This document shows positions 7,791 to 15,200 of a DNA stretch of 34,057 nucleotides, in pieces. Each line of letters starts with the position of its first letter. Within the stretch, counting starts at the first letter, position 1. A model generated the notes under the pieces. It searched no databases. It was not told the DNA's origin and was given only the letters and a program-made list of their open reading frames with translations. Source of the DNA: Methanocorpusculum sp. (lineage in GTDB: Archaea; Halobacteriota; Methanomicrobia; Methanomicrobiales; Methanocorpusculaceae); the NCBI GenBank assembly GCA_030539655.1, contig JAUNXT010000008.1, forward strand, positions 1-34,057, given 5' to 3'. The translations under genes were made by a program, and so were the position numbers.

Positions 7791-8377
7791 GCGAAATGAT
7801 ACAGAGACAGTTTGAGCGCGAGCCTGCAAAACGCGTGTTTGCAGCAGAACTTCGCGAGGCAACACGGACAATTAAAGACGGTACTGACGAGAAAAGTCCC
7901 TCGTACCAGCTGCTTCCGACAGGTGAGCGGTGCAACAGAATTCTGATTGCAGGAGCAATCACCGATAAGACACGTGCAGGTGAGCAGAACATCACCTACC
8001 GTGCAAGAGTCTCCGATCCGACAGGAATGTTCTACATCAATGCAAGCTCCTATCAGCCGGAAGCGATGCTTCAGATGACAAAAATCGATACCGATACTCC
8101 GTCGTTCGTGGTTGTTGTCGGAAAACCAAACTCATATACAACCCCTGACGGAAGAGTCCTTGTATCGGTGCGTGTCGAGTCAATCCAGGTCGTAGACCGC
8201 GCAACACGTGACATGTGGGTTGCAGATACTGCCAAAGCGACACTGAAAAGAGCAGGTGTCATGTTCGGAGAAGGATTTGAAAACATCCCTGATGCAAAGC
8301 TTGCGCGGGAGACTTATCCGCAGAAGGAAGAGTACTGGAAGAGAATGGTCTTTGACGCACTGTCAAAGATGATGTAA
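7787..8377 (+). CDS. RPA-associated protein (COG3390-type OB-fold partner of RPA)
   Basis: A 196-residue protein beginning MSEMIQRQFEREPAKRVFAA. It contains an OB-fold-like region (about 35-125) with ERCNRILIAGAIT, TYRARVSDPTGMFYI and VLVSVRVES. Proteins of this kind are encoded next to RPA in euryarchaea. They correspond to the rpap genes of haloarchaea and the RPA32-like partners. The ATGA overlap with the rpa stop indicates translational coupling and probably complex formation. The C-terminus (PQKEEYWKRMVFDALSKMM) is helical and may carry the subunit contact. The assignment rests on context plus family pattern. Confidence 0.88.
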   Translation: MSEMIQRQFEREPAKRVFAAELREATRTIKDGTDEKSPSYQLLPTGERCNRILIAGAITDKTRAGEQNITYRARVSDPTGMFYINASSYQPEAMLQMTKIDTDTPSFVVVVGKPNSYTTPDGRVLVSVRVESIQVVDRATRDMWVADTAKATLKRAGVMFGEGFENIPDAKLARETYPQKEEYWKRMVFDALSKMM

Positions 8378-8416
8378 TCTGAAAAAACCGGGGGAGGCAA
8401 AGATTTTCCTCTCTAA

Positions 8417-8440
8417 CTTTTTTGTAATAATTAAAAAAAG
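8417..8440. terminator. Bidirectional terminator between the RPA operon and rpsB
   Basis: CTTTTTT (8417-8423) and AAAAAAAG (8433-8440) form an inverted repeat around a 9-base AT-rich spacer. This gives each of the two converging transcripts a run of six or seven U residues. Confidence 0.6.
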
Positions 8441-8458
8441 GATGTGTGAATCCGGAAT

Positions 8459-9067
8459 TTACATCTCGGATTCGAAGTCTTCGACAGTTAATGAGGAGAC
8501 AATGCCCTTCTGCTTTAAAATCTCTCTGGTTAAGAGGAAGTAAACCATGGAAAGAGCCTTGCGTCCCTTGTTGTTGGTCGGGATTACGAGATCAACGTTG
8601 TTCGTCTGGTTGTTAATATCACAAAGAGCGATAACCGGAATGCCGCACTGAACAGCTTCGGTGATAACCTGTGAGTCTCCAATCGGGTCGGTTACAATAA
8701 CAACCTCAGGCTCCACGTACTTCGGGAGCTTCGGGTTGGTTAAGGTTCCCGGGATGAATCTTCCGACATGGTAGACAGCGCCGATGGTCTCTGCAAACTT
8801 CTGTGCAGGGAACTGACCGTACTGACGGGAGGTTGCGACGAAGATCTTCGGGGACTCATAGCGTGCAAGGAACTTTGCTACCTGCTTGATACGCTCATCA
8901 GTCTTTCTGATGTCGATGATGTAGAGACCATCGGATCTGACACGGTAGATGAAGTCCTTCATGTCGTTGTCTTTCTGCTGGGTTCCGATGTGGACACCTG
9001 CGGCAAGATATTCTTCTACGGATACTAACGGTTCGTTTAATTCAATTCCAAGTTCATTGTCGGCCAT
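8459..9067 (-). CDS. rpsB: 30S ribosomal protein S2
   Basis: A 202-residue archaeal/eukaryotic-type uS2. Recognisable segments are [63 protein letters not shown] and [17 protein letters not shown]. Translation most likely starts at the ATG one base after the enolase stop, giving [17 protein letters not shown] six codons upstream lies within the enolase end. The GAGGAG that precedes the ATG by about ten bases is inside the enolase coding sequence. It is the last gene of the ribosomal protein operon. In many archaea memo and mevalonate kinase genes follow rpsB, but here the operon ends at a convergent terminator. Confidence 0.96.
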   Translation of the reverse strand: MADNELGIELNEPLVSVEEYLAAGVHIGTQQKDNDMKDFIYRVRSDGLYIIDIRKTDERIKQVAKFLARYESPKIFVATSRQYGQFPAQKFAETIGAVYHVGRFIPGTLTNPKLPKYVEPEVVIVTDPIGDSQVITEAVQCGIPVIALCDINNQTNNVDLVIPTNNKGRKALSMVYFLLTREILKQKGIVSSLTVEDFESEM

Positions 9068-9068
9068 T

Positions 9069-10277
9069 TTAAAAATGCTCCTCAATTCTTATAAGTTCAT
9101 TTAGTTTGGCGATACGCTCGCCTCCGACAACACCGCTCTTTAACAGACAGCATCCGAAGGCTGTTGCAAGATGTGCAATGGTGTTGTCGGTTGTTTCACC
9201 TGATCTGTGGCTCATTACCGTCTCATAACCTGCCTCGTGTGCAAGCTGGATGGTTTCAAAGGTGTCAGTCAGGGTACCAATCTGATTCGGCTTGATTAAA
9301 ACACAGTTTCCTGCTTCCTTTTCAATACCGATTGCCAGACGTGCAGCGTTCGTTACAAAGAGGTCATCACCGCAGACGAGTGTGTCACGGTTTTCAACCG
9401 CCTTTGTAAAGGCCGCAAAGCCCTCGAAGTCCTCCTCCTGAATCGGGTCTTCGATGTATAAGAGATCGTACTGGTCCGCGAGTTCTGCAAGATATGCAAT
9501 CTGCTCTTCGGTTGTACGCTCTCCTGTCTTGTAGACGTAACGCTGTTTTTCAGCGTTCCACATTTCAGAGGATGCGACATCAAGTCCCATGCGGACTTCA
9601 ATTCCGGTTTCATCGGCAACCTTGTCTGTTGCTTCTTTTACGATCTCAAAGGCCTCGAGGTCGGAGATGTGCGGAGCCCATGCCCCTTCGTCTCCTTTTC
9701 CGCAGCCTTTTCCGCGGGCTACAAGAATCTCTTTAATGCGCTTGTGCACTAAGGCGTTCGTAAAGACCGCTTCAGCAGAGTTTCCGGCCCCTGTCGGGAT
9801 TACAAGGAACTCCTGGATATCGGTTGCATCAACTGCGTGTGCTCCGCCTCCGATGACATTTCCAAGCGGCAGAGGTGTGTTGTGCACCTGATAGAGTCCG
9901 TTTCCTCCAAGGTACTGGAAGAGTTCAAGGTTCTGTGCGGATGCTGCTGCCTTCGCATTTGCAAGCGATAAGGCAACCGCGACATTTGCTCCGATTCCGG
10001 AAAGGTTCTCGGTTCCGTCAACTTCGTGAAGAACTTCATCGAATCCGAACTGATCCGCCGCGTCAAGCTCAAGAAGGTGCGGAAGCAGTTTTATTTTTGC
10101 ATCGGCGATTGCTTCATCGCAATCGCGTACATGTGCTTCGTAGATTCCGGTGGATGCTCCCGAAGGTGCGCATGCGCGTCCGAAACCGCCGGAGACAGTG
10201 GTAATCTCAGCTTCAATTGTCGGATTCCCTCTGGAATCCAGAATCTTTCGAAGATATATATCTGCAATTTCAGTCAT
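9069..10277 (-). CDS. eno: Enolase (phosphopyruvate hydratase)
   Basis: The glycolytic/gluconeogenic enzyme interconverting 2-phosphoglycerate and phosphoenolpyruvate. Residues visible include the N-terminal [15 protein letters not shown], the loop [11 protein letters not shown], the metal-ligand region [16 protein letters not shown], the catalytic lysine in LIKPNQIGT and the [16 protein letters not shown] signature. The reading frame is open further upstream through rpoK. The ATG at 10277, one base after the rpoK stop with GAGGA about nine bases before it, gives 402 residues beginning [11 protein letters not shown]. An ATG three codons upstream (10286) is possible. Placement between rpoK and rpsB is the standard archaeal order. 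Confidence 0.96.
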   Translation of the reverse strand: MTEIADIYLRKILDSRGNPTIEAEITTVSGGFGRACAPSGASTGIYEAHVRDCDEAIADAKIKLLPHLLELDAADQFGFDEVLHEVDGTENLSGIGANVAVALSLANAKAAASAQNLELFQYLGGNGLYQVHNTPLPLGNVIGGGAHAVDATDIQEFLVIPTGAGNSAEAVFTNALVHKRIKEILVARGKGCGKGDEGAWAPHISDLEAFEIVKEATDKVADETGIEVRMGLDVASSEMWNAEKQRYVYKTGERTTEEQIAYLAELADQYDLLYIEDPIQEEDFEGFAAFTKAVENRDTLVCGDDLFVTNAARLAIGIEKEAGNCVLIKPNQIGTLTDTFETIQLAHEAGYETVMSHRSGETTDNTIAHLATAFGCCLLKSGVVGGERIAKLNELIRIEEHF

Positions 10278-10278
10278 A

Positions 10279-10476
10279 TCAGACATCCTCGGTTTTGTTG
10301 CCGATATGGCGGCGCACCGTAATTGGTACGCGGTCAGCCTCGAACTCTGCCATCGCGATTCCAAGAGGATCGATTTTTTCGGTGCGGACAAGGATTGGTG
10401 CCCCCATCGAAATCTGCAGAGCGCGCGCTCCGACAATTCTTGCGCGTTCATACCGGGTATAATCAGTAGCTGTCAT
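10279..10476 (-). CDS. rpoK: DNA-directed RNA polymerase subunit K (Rpb6 homologue)
   Basis: A 65-residue subunit beginning [20 protein letters not shown] and containing [17 protein letters not shown] and PITVRRHI. These are the conserved core of archaeal RpoK and eukaryotic Rpb6, which contacts the clamp and helps assembly. It is separated from rpoN by tRNA-Pro. The enolase start follows its stop by one base. Confidence 0.95.
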   Translation of the reverse strand: MTATDYTRYERARIVGARALQISMGAPILVRTEKIDPLGIAMAEFEADRVPITVRRHIGNKTEDV

Positions 10477-10505
10477 TTAAGAAATTCACATCCATGAATA
10501 GAGAG

Positions 10506-10512
10506 AAAAAAA
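10506..10512 (-). terminator. T-tract immediately after tRNA-Pro
   Basis: Seven A residues on the plus strand give a run of seven U residues directly after the tRNA-Pro discriminator base. This could end a tRNA-only transcript before rpoK. Read-through must be partial if rpoK, eno and rpsB share the upstream promoter. Confidence 0.5.
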
Positions 10513-10587
10513 TGGGGCCGCTGAGATTCGAACTCAGGTCACTACGTCCCGAACGTAATAGGATGGTCCAGGCTACCCTACGGCCCC
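10513..10587 (-). tRNA. tRNA-Pro (CGG)
   Basis: A full cloverleaf can be folded. The acceptor GGGGCCG pairs with CGGCCCC, followed by discriminator A. The anticodon stem TTACG/CGTAG holds the loop TTCGGGA with anticodon CGG. The T arm contains GAGTTCGAATCTC. No intron and no encoded CCA. It sits inside the ribosomal protein/RNA polymerase operon between rpoN and rpoK. Confidence 0.95.
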
Positions 10588-10603
10588 GCCTCATTCTCAT
10601 GTT

Positions 10604-10792
10604 TCACGTATAAGGATATAACTCATCTACAGTCTCTTTGTGAGATAGAAGCATTCTTCTGCAGCAGTAGCGGTCTAACCCTAACGAGTCAAGAACCTCT
10701 TTGGGGTCCTCACCCTCTGCTGTTCTCTGCTGGTACTCATCCCAGTATATGGAAATTACCTTTCCACATGTGAAACATCGAACTGGTATCAT
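10604..10792 (-). CDS. rpoN: DNA-directed RNA polymerase subunit N (Rpb10 homologue)
   Basis: A 62-residue zinc-binding subunit starting [13 protein letters not shown]. The Cys6-Cys9 pair and the adjacent Cys43-Cys44 pair in RYCCRRM are the four Zn ligands of Rpb10. It bridges RpoD and RpoB in polymerase assembly. A TTTATAAG element (10809-10816 on the minus strand) lies about 20 bases before the ATG, suggesting an internal leaderless promoter in addition to read-through from the operon. Confidence 0.96.
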   Translation of the reverse strand: MIPVRCFTCGKVISIYWDEYQQRTAEGEDPKEVLDSLGLDRYCCRRMLLSHKETVDELYPYT

Positions 10793-10808
10793 AAGTTCTC
10801 TTTTTAAC

Positions 10809-10816
10809 CTTATAAA
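10809..10816 (-). promoter_or_regulatory. Internal TATA box before rpoN
   Basis: TTTATAAG on the minus strand is centred about 20-21 bases before the rpoN ATG. It would place the transcription start close to or at the start codon. Confidence 0.5.
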
Positions 10817-10825
10817 TATTTCTAG

Positions 10826-10847
10826 TTGAGAGAGGTAAATCTCCCAA
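10826..10847 (-). terminator. Hairpin between rpsI and rpoN
   Basis: On the minus strand TTGGGAGA and TCTCTCAA pair over eight positions (one G-U) around the six-base loop TTTACC. It lies between the rpsI stop and the rpoN promoter and could attenuate, process or end the upstream transcript. No long U-tract follows directly. Confidence 0.4.
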
Positions 10848-10866
10848 CATATTCGTATTTCTCTGC

Positions 10867-11265
10867 TTAACGGTAGGATTTCTGGAAACGCGCACGTGCA
10901 CCGTGGCAGTGCGGCTTCTTTGCTTCCTTCTGACGTGAGTCGTTGACAAGGAGTGTTCTGTCGTAAGTGAGATAGGTCTCCTTAATCTTCGGGTCGTTGG
11001 TCCAGCCGAGGATTCCGCGGCCGAGAGCTGTGCGTGCAGCTTCTGCCTGGCCCATAACGCCTCCGCCGGAGACCTCGATGTCAACATCAATGCCGTCAAT
11101 TGCTCCGGGTGCTAATGCAATGGCCTCGGAGATTTTCATTCTGATAATCTCGTTGGAGTAAACCTCTAAGGGGACAGAGTTAATACGGACTCTGCCTTTT
11201 CCCTCGCGTAAGGTTGCGCGTGCAATAGCAGTCTTTCTCTTTCCGCTGGTGTTTAATGTCTTCAT
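10867..11265 (-). CDS. rpsI: 30S ribosomal protein S9
   Basis: A 132-residue archaeal uS9. It starts [19 protein letters not shown], contains [21 protein letters not shown], and ends in the basic [12 protein letters not shown] tail that reaches the P-site tRNA. A TCAGGTGA Shine-Dalgarno sequence precedes the ATG. Follows rplM in the conserved archaeal order. Confidence 0.96.
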   Translation of the reverse strand: MKTLNTSGKRKTAIARATLREGKGRVRINSVPLEVYSNEIIRMKISEAIALAPGAIDGIDVDIEVSGGGVMGQAEAARTALGRGILGWTNDPKIKETYLTYDRTLLVNDSRQKEAKKPHCHGARARFQKSYR

Positions 11266-11280
11266 GTTTTACTCACCTGA

Positions 11281-11703
11281 TTAGAACTTTGCTCCAAGGA
11301 CCTTGCTGATTTCTCCGACTGCAACATAGCGTGCAGAGGAAAGTCTGTCACGGTGTGCGTCTTTTAAGACTTCTGCCTGAACGTCCTTTAATTCGTACGG
11401 AACTCCGACGTATGCTTTGACACGGCGGAATGCTGCTGCTCCCGGGCGTGTTTTGTACGGGAGCATGCCGCGAATGGTTCTCTTGACTAAGTGGTCCGGG
11501 CGTCTCGGGTAGAACGGACCGCCTTCAACGGATCCGCGGACACGCTTGGTGTAGTATTCCTTTATGACCATTGCACGGTTTCCGGAAACGATTGCTTTCT
11601 CAGCGTTGATAATTGCAATCTCTTCTCCTGCAAGGACGCGGGTTGCGACAATACTGGAGAGTCTTCCGAGAAGAAGGTTTTCTGCATCAATTACAGTTAC
11701 CAT
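11281..11703 (-). CDS. rplM: 50S ribosomal protein L13
   Basis: A 140-residue uL13 beginning MVTVIDAENLLLGRLSSIVA, with GPFYPRRPDHLVKRTIRGMLPY typical of the family. The ATG at 11703 is chosen because GAGGTG stands six bases before it. An in-frame GTG three codons upstream lies inside that Shine-Dalgarno sequence. L18e is five bases upstream, so coupling is likely. Confidence 0.95.
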   Translation of the reverse strand: MVTVIDAENLLLGRLSSIVATRVLAGEEIAIINAEKAIVSGNRAMVIKEYYTKRVRGSVEGGPFYPRRPDHLVKRTIRGMLPYKTRPGAAAFRRVKAYVGVPYELKDVQAEVLKDAHRDRLSSARYVAVGEISKVLGAKF

Positions 11704-11708
11704 GTTTT

Positions 11709-12062
11709 TCACCTCAGAATCCTTACGCGGCTTCCCTTCGGGTTTGCTGCGATGAGCTCTTCGATTGTCATGCAGGTACCTTTTGCCTGGGTGATTTTCT
11801 CGCGTGCTGCGTCAGAGAATGTTATGGCTGCGACCTTTACTGCAGCGTTGATTGTTCCTGCTGCAAGGACTTTTCCCGGAACCAGGATGGTTTCGTTCTC
11901 GTTTGCGTAGCGGTTGATTTTACTGACATTGACCTCTGCGTGGTTCTTGCTGGAAGTTTCAATGCGACCTGCAATCTCGCGCCAGATGTCTGCCTCGTTT
12001 TCCCGGGATGCTTTTTTGAGCATCTTTATCAGGGATTCAAGGCGGGGGTTTGATTTGTTCAT
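11709..12062 (-). CDS. rpl18e: 50S ribosomal protein L18e
   Basis: A 117-residue archaeal/eukaryotic-specific eL18. It begins MNKSNPRLESLIKMLKKAS and contains NRYANENETILVPGKVLAAG. Its ATG directly abuts the rpoD stop (TAAATG). It is present only in archaea and eukaryotes, which helps place the organism. Confidence 0.95.
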   Translation of the reverse strand: MNKSNPRLESLIKMLKKASRENEADIWREIAGRIETSSKNHAEVNVSKINRYANENETILVPGKVLAAGTINAAVKVAAITFSDAAREKITQAKGTCMTIEELIAANPKGSRVRILR

Positions 12063-12890
12063 TTACAGTCCCTCCTGTAATGTATCTTTTAAGTCTGCGG
12101 ATACTGTTTTGATATGCAGCAGTGCACGTTCGATAATCTCTTTGACCGGCAGAGAGCCGTCGCTTTCCACAACGAAGATGAATCTTGTGGAGTCGGCATC
12201 AATATGAATCGCAGATTTTTCACCTGCTTCATTTCCGGTACATGCTGTCTCACAAAGTTTACACATCGAGCAGTCTTTTTCCTTGCTCTCTCCTTTCTCG
12301 GAACGGATTTCGGCTTTGCCTCCTGAAATTTCCAGGACCTTGCGCGGGCACTCGGCGATACATTTTCCACACCCGTCACAGTCATCCGTAATCGTGATGA
12401 CGGGGTACTCTTTGTATCCGCAGGCAAGGGTTGGCTGCCATTTGGCGTGTTCTGTTCCGTAGTTTACCTCAGCTGTTGCCTCGAGGACAATCTTCTGTCC
12501 TTCCCAGAGTTTGATAATCGGGATGTTGTTGTGGACAGGAGATGCATTCGGGTCCATTGAGATGAGGTCTCCGGAAGTTACCATCTTAGGTCCTTCAACA
12601 CTTAAGGTGAAGGTAACGGTGCATCCGGGGCATCCCTCGCCTCCGCAGGAGCAGTCTTTGCGCGGCTTGTACTGCGAGAGGTCGGTTTTAATCGGGATGA
12701 GACCGAGACGGTGGGCTAATATTTCATCGAAGAGGACGCTCGTGTTGTCATAGATGCGTACATCTTCAATCGCAAGGGTTGGAACTTCTCCAATCATTGA
12801 GCGACGAAACGCGTTTGCAAATGCAGGTGTCGCTCCGTGAATCGTAAAACGTGCGACAGAGTCATCGAGCCTGCTGAATACCAGATCCAT
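12063..12890 (-). CDS. rpoD: DNA-directed RNA polymerase subunit D (Rpb3 homologue) with Fe-S domain
   Basis: The 275-residue alpha-like assembly subunit. The N-terminal dimerisation region contains ANAFRRSMIGEVPTLAIEDV. A Cys-rich insert, Cys80, Cys82, Cys87 and Cys90, resembles the Rpb3 zinc site. A ferredoxin-like insert has two complete 4Fe-4S motifs, CX2CX2CX3C at 171-181 and at 207-217. Archaeal RpoD proteins vary in whether they keep none, one or both clusters. Here all eight cysteines are present. The start overlaps the rpsK stop by one base (TGATG). The RpoL partner is encoded separately at 14766. Confidence 0.96.
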   Translation of the reverse strand: MDLVFSRLDDSVARFTIHGATPAFANAFRRSMIGEVPTLAIEDVRIYDNTSVLFDEILAHRLGLIPIKTDLSQYKPRKDCSCGGEGCPGCTVTFTLSVEGPKMVTSGDLISMDPNASPVHNNIPIIKLWEGQKIVLEATAEVNYGTEHAKWQPTLACGYKEYPVITITDDCDGCGKCIAECPRKVLEISGGKAEIRSEKGESKEKDCSMCKLCETACTGNEAGEKSAIHIDADSTRFIFVVESDGSLPVKEIIERALLHIKTVSADLKDTLQEGL

Positions 12891-13285
12891 CAGACTCTCC
12901 TGCCTCTTTTTCCGCCCTTTGCACGAATGCTGTCATGCGGAACCGGGGTCACGTCTTCGATTCTTCCAATCCGGATTCCTGCACGGGAGAGTGCACGAAT
13001 TGCTGCCTGCGCACCAGGTCCGGGGGAGCGCTGTCTTGCGTCTCCGGGGGCGCGGACACGGATGTGAAGTCCGGTAATTCCTTTGTCTTTTGCTGCCTGC
13101 GCAATGTTGATTGCCATCTGCATTGCTGCGTACGGCGAGGACTCATTGCGTGCCTGCTTTACGACCATTCCACCGCTGGATTTGCAGATGGTTTCGGCCC
13201 CTGATAAATCGGTAACGGTGATGATGGTGTTGTTAAATGAGGCAAATATGTGGGCGACTCCCCACTTTTCAGCTGCTTCTGCCAT
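12890..13285 (-). CDS. rpsK: 30S ribosomal protein S11
   Basis: A 131-residue uS11 beginning [20 protein letters not shown]. It contains the [19 protein letters not shown] block and the C-terminal [20 protein letters not shown] signature. It lies two bases after the rpsD stop and overlaps rpoD by one base, so rpsD, rpsK and rpoD are tightly coupled. Confidence 0.96.
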   Translation of the reverse strand: MAEAAEKWGVAHIFASFNNTIITVTDLSGAETICKSSGGMVVKQARNESSPYAAMQMAINIAQAAKDKGITGLHIRVRAPGDARQRSPGPGAQAAIRALSRAGIRIGRIEDVTPVPHDSIRAKGGKRGRRV

Positions 13286-13287
13286 AC

Positions 13288-13839
13288 TTAGGCCCTCTGA
13301 TTCTGATTCATAATACGCTGTCTCTCACCATTTGCCTCGTCAGCAAAGGAAGAGGTTGCGTAGTATGCAATGCTTGCTTCTTCGGATACAGAAACCATGT
13401 AGCTCGGAACACTGACACGCTGTCCTGCGATAGCGATGTGTCCGTGGGTGATGAGCTGTCTGGCCTGCTTCGGGCTTCTTGCGAGACCTTTGCGGTAGAC
13501 AATGGTCTGAAGGCGGCGCTCTAAGATGTCTTCAACCTTTAAACTCAAGACATCATCCATTGCTGCGTTTGCGCCGATTAAGCCGTAACGCTGGAGGGTG
13601 CCTAAAAGTTCATCGCGGCGTGCGACGGTCTTTTCGGTCTCACCAAGGGAGGAGACCATTGCTAATACTTCTCTGGCTCCGCTTCTGTGTTTCTTTAAGA
13701 CCTCGTTTGCTCTCCAGATTTCGCGCTTGTTACGAAGTCCGTAGTTAATTGCAAGTACGCGCTCGGTCTCGATACGTGCTTTTTCAAAGCGGCGTTTCGG
13801 GGAGGAGTACTGTTTTGTATTTTTACCCGGGTATCCCAT
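13288..13839 (-). CDS. rpsD: 30S ribosomal protein S4
   Basis: A 183-residue archaeal uS4 beginning [20 protein letters not shown]. The S4 RNA-binding domain is recognisable in [20 protein letters not shown] and [26 protein letters not shown] stands eight bases before the ATG. Sits 15 bases after rpsM. Confidence 0.96.
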   Translation of the reverse strand: MGYPGKNTKQYSSPKRRFEKARIETERVLAINYGLRNKREIWRANEVLKKHRSGAREVLAMVSSLGETEKTVARRDELLGTLQRYGLIGANAAMDDVLSLKVEDILERRLQTIVYRKGLARSPKQARQLITHGHIAIAGQRVSVPSYMVSVSEEASIAYYATSSFADEANGERQRIMNQNQRA

Positions 13840-13854
13840 TTCTGTTCACCTCAG

Positions 13855-14310
13855 TTAGTTGCCCTTCCTCTTGGAAACACCGACAATCTTTCCGAATCTG
13901 CCGGTGGATTTCGTACACTGACCACGGACTTTTAAGCCGTTCTCATGACGAACTCCGCGGTAGCACCGCATCTTCTTCATGAGGTTGATGTCGTCTTCCT
14001 TTGCTAATGCAAGGTCGCTGCCGTAGAGGTGTTTCTGTTCTCCAGTGTACACATCTACCGGGCGGTTGACCATCCACTTCGGGACCGACTTGGGGTAGGC
14101 AATTACTTCCTTCTCAAGTGCGGCAACCTGTGCGTCATCGAGAAGTCCCGTTGTTGCGTGGACATCTACGCCTGCACGGCGTGCGATGACAAGTGCTGCG
14201 TGGAGGCCGATGCCCTTGATTCCGGTGAGCGCGAGCTGAACCGGCTGGGTACCGTCCAGATCAGTGTTAATGATCCGCACAAAATATTTTAATTCTGACT
14301 CTTCAACCAT
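13855..14310 (-). CDS. rpsM: 30S ribosomal protein S13
   Basis: A 151-residue archaeal uS13, first protein gene of the operon. It contains ALTGIKGIGLHAALVIARRA (helix-hairpin-helix) and the basic C-terminal CYRGVRHENGLKVRGQCT block. GAGGT precedes the ATG by about six bases. A weak TATA-like ACTATACC lies about 25-30 bases upstream, downstream of the tRNA-Ser terminator hairpin, so the operon may have its own promoter there. Confidence 0.96.
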   Translation of the reverse strand: MVEESELKYFVRIINTDLDGTQPVQLALTGIKGIGLHAALVIARRAGVDVHATTGLLDDAQVAALEKEVIAYPKSVPKWMVNRPVDVYTGEQKHLYGSDLALAKEDDINLMKKMRCYRGVRHENGLKVRGQCTKSTGRFGKIVGVSKRKGN

Positions 14311-14370
14311 GTTAGTACCTCTTATGAGGGTATAGTTGTTGTTTTACGTCTTACCGACGCTTTGCATCTG

Positions 14371-14388
14371 AAAAAACCACGGTTTTTT
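14371..14388 (-). terminator. Terminator-like perfect inverted repeat after tRNA-Ser
   Basis: AAAAAACC-AC-GGTTTTTT is a perfect 8-bp inverted repeat located about 30 bases downstream of tRNA-Ser and upstream of rpsM. It ends in six U residues on either strand, so it probably separates the tRNA transcript from the ribosomal protein operon. Confidence 0.65.
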
Positions 14389-14418
14389 CCGACGCGTGTG
14401 GTATACGCGAAGTTTAAG

Positions 14419-14503
14419 CGCAGACGGAGGGATTTGAACCCTCGAGACCCAGGGGGTCACAGGTTTAGCAAACCTGCGCCATGCCAGGCTTGGCTACATC
14501 TGC
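14419..14503 (-). tRNA. tRNA-Ser (GCU)
   Basis: A class II tRNA of 85 bases. The acceptor GCAGATG pairs with CGTCTGC (one G-U), followed by discriminator G. The anticodon stem CAGGT/ACCTG encloses TTGCTAA, giving anticodon GCU. A long variable arm GACCCCCTGGGTCTC is typical of tRNA-Ser. The T arm GAGGGTTCAAATCCCTC is intact. No intron. Confidence 0.95.
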
Positions 14504-14519
14504 AGATAATTTCCGCATC

Positions 14520-14577
14520 ATCTCCATGGGGAGATAGACACTCGCAGTTCCTGGGAACTGCTCCACTAAAGTGAGTG
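14520..14577 (-). other. Stacked hairpins in the leader of tRNA-Ser (possible structured RNA)
   Basis: Three inverted repeats lie between the TATA element and tRNA-Ser. The first is ATCTCC-CCAT-GGAGAT (14520-14535). The second is GCAGTTC-CCAG-GAACTGC (14544-14561), a perfect 7-bp stem. The third is a short CACT/AGTG stem (14564-14573). CACTC and GAGTG (14539-14543 and 14573-14577) can close the last two into a three-way junction. If transcription starts about 25 bases after the TATA box, the 5' end would lie near 14560, just at the start of the second hairpin. Confidence 0.4.
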
Positions 14578-14579
14578 CT

Positions 14580-14589
14580 CTTATATATT
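14580..14589 (-). promoter_or_regulatory. TATA box upstream of tRNA-Ser
   Basis: AATATATAAG on the minus strand is the only strong TATA element upstream of tRNA-Ser. It implies a 5' leader of about 55 bases on the tRNA precursor. Confidence 0.6.
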
Positions 14590-14727
14590 GGTCTTGGTAT
14601 GTATTAATACTTTGGGGTTAATCCTGAATTTTTGAATGAACAATATTTATTATTGTATGTGCGCTTCGTTTCCGACGGAGGTCTATCTCTTAGGTCGTTT
14701 TCCTGCTGAAACGGCTGCCAACTAACT

Positions 14728-14738
14728 AAAAATATATA
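14728..14738 (+). promoter_or_regulatory. TATA box of rpoL
   Basis: AAAAATATATA is centred about 33 bases before the rpoL ATG, predicting a leader of only a few bases. The remaining divergent region 14590-14727 shows no gene. Confidence 0.6.
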
Positions 14739-14765
14739 CCCTCCAAGACCGAATAATATAGAACA

Positions 14766-15038
14766 ATGAAACTGAAAATCCTTGAACACGAAAAAGATAA
14801 ACTCAGATTCTCGCTGGAAGGAGAGGGGCACACCTTTGTCAATGCCTTAGTTGAAGAACTCCTCCTCGACCCGGAGGTCGATGTCGCCGAATACGTCATT
14901 GAATATCAGTTCTCCGACCCGGTTATACTCGTGACGATGAAGCCGAAGGCAAAACAGACTCCGGAGAAAGCTATTCTTGCAGCACTCAAAAACATCACCA
15001 AACGGTGTGACGACCTGTTAAACTGCCTGAAGAACTAA
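14766..15038 (+). CDS. rpoL: DNA-directed RNA polymerase subunit L (Rpb11 homologue)
   Basis: A 90-residue protein starting MKLKILEHEKDKLRFSLEGE, followed by GHTFVNALVEELLLDPEV and a C-terminal amphipathic helix. This is the Rpb11/RpoL fold that heterodimerises with RpoD during polymerase assembly. It is monocistronic and divergent from the tRNA-Ser/ribosomal operon. No Shine-Dalgarno sequence is seen, in line with a leaderless transcript. Confidence 0.93.
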   Translation: MKLKILEHEKDKLRFSLEGEGHTFVNALVEELLLDPEVDVAEYVIEYQFSDPVILVTMKPKAKQTPEKAILAALKNITKRCDDLLNCLKN

Positions 15039-15200
15039 ATATCTGTGTCCATTTGGACATCATTTCTTTTTCCCGTTATATACCAGTTAATACTGCGGAC
15101 GGTTTTTTGCTCCTGTATCGTATCATATCATATATTAGTATAGTATCCGCATCCAAGCGCGCTCTTTATCCCCAATCCCGTACAACATAAACGTAACAAC
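15039..15200. promoter_or_regulatory. Promoter region of the decarboxylase gene
   Basis: A 162-bp non-coding stretch. It contains an AT-rich track of ATC-ATAT repeats at about 15117-15147 with CATATATTA (about 15129-15137) as the likely TATA element. That would leave a leader of roughly 40-45 bases without a clear Shine-Dalgarno sequence. Confidence 0.35.

Noticed and set aside
10279-10451. 58-codon N-terminal extension of enolase
   Set aside because: It lies in rpoK in another frame. The enolase family N-terminus starts at [11 protein letters not shown] or three codons earlier.
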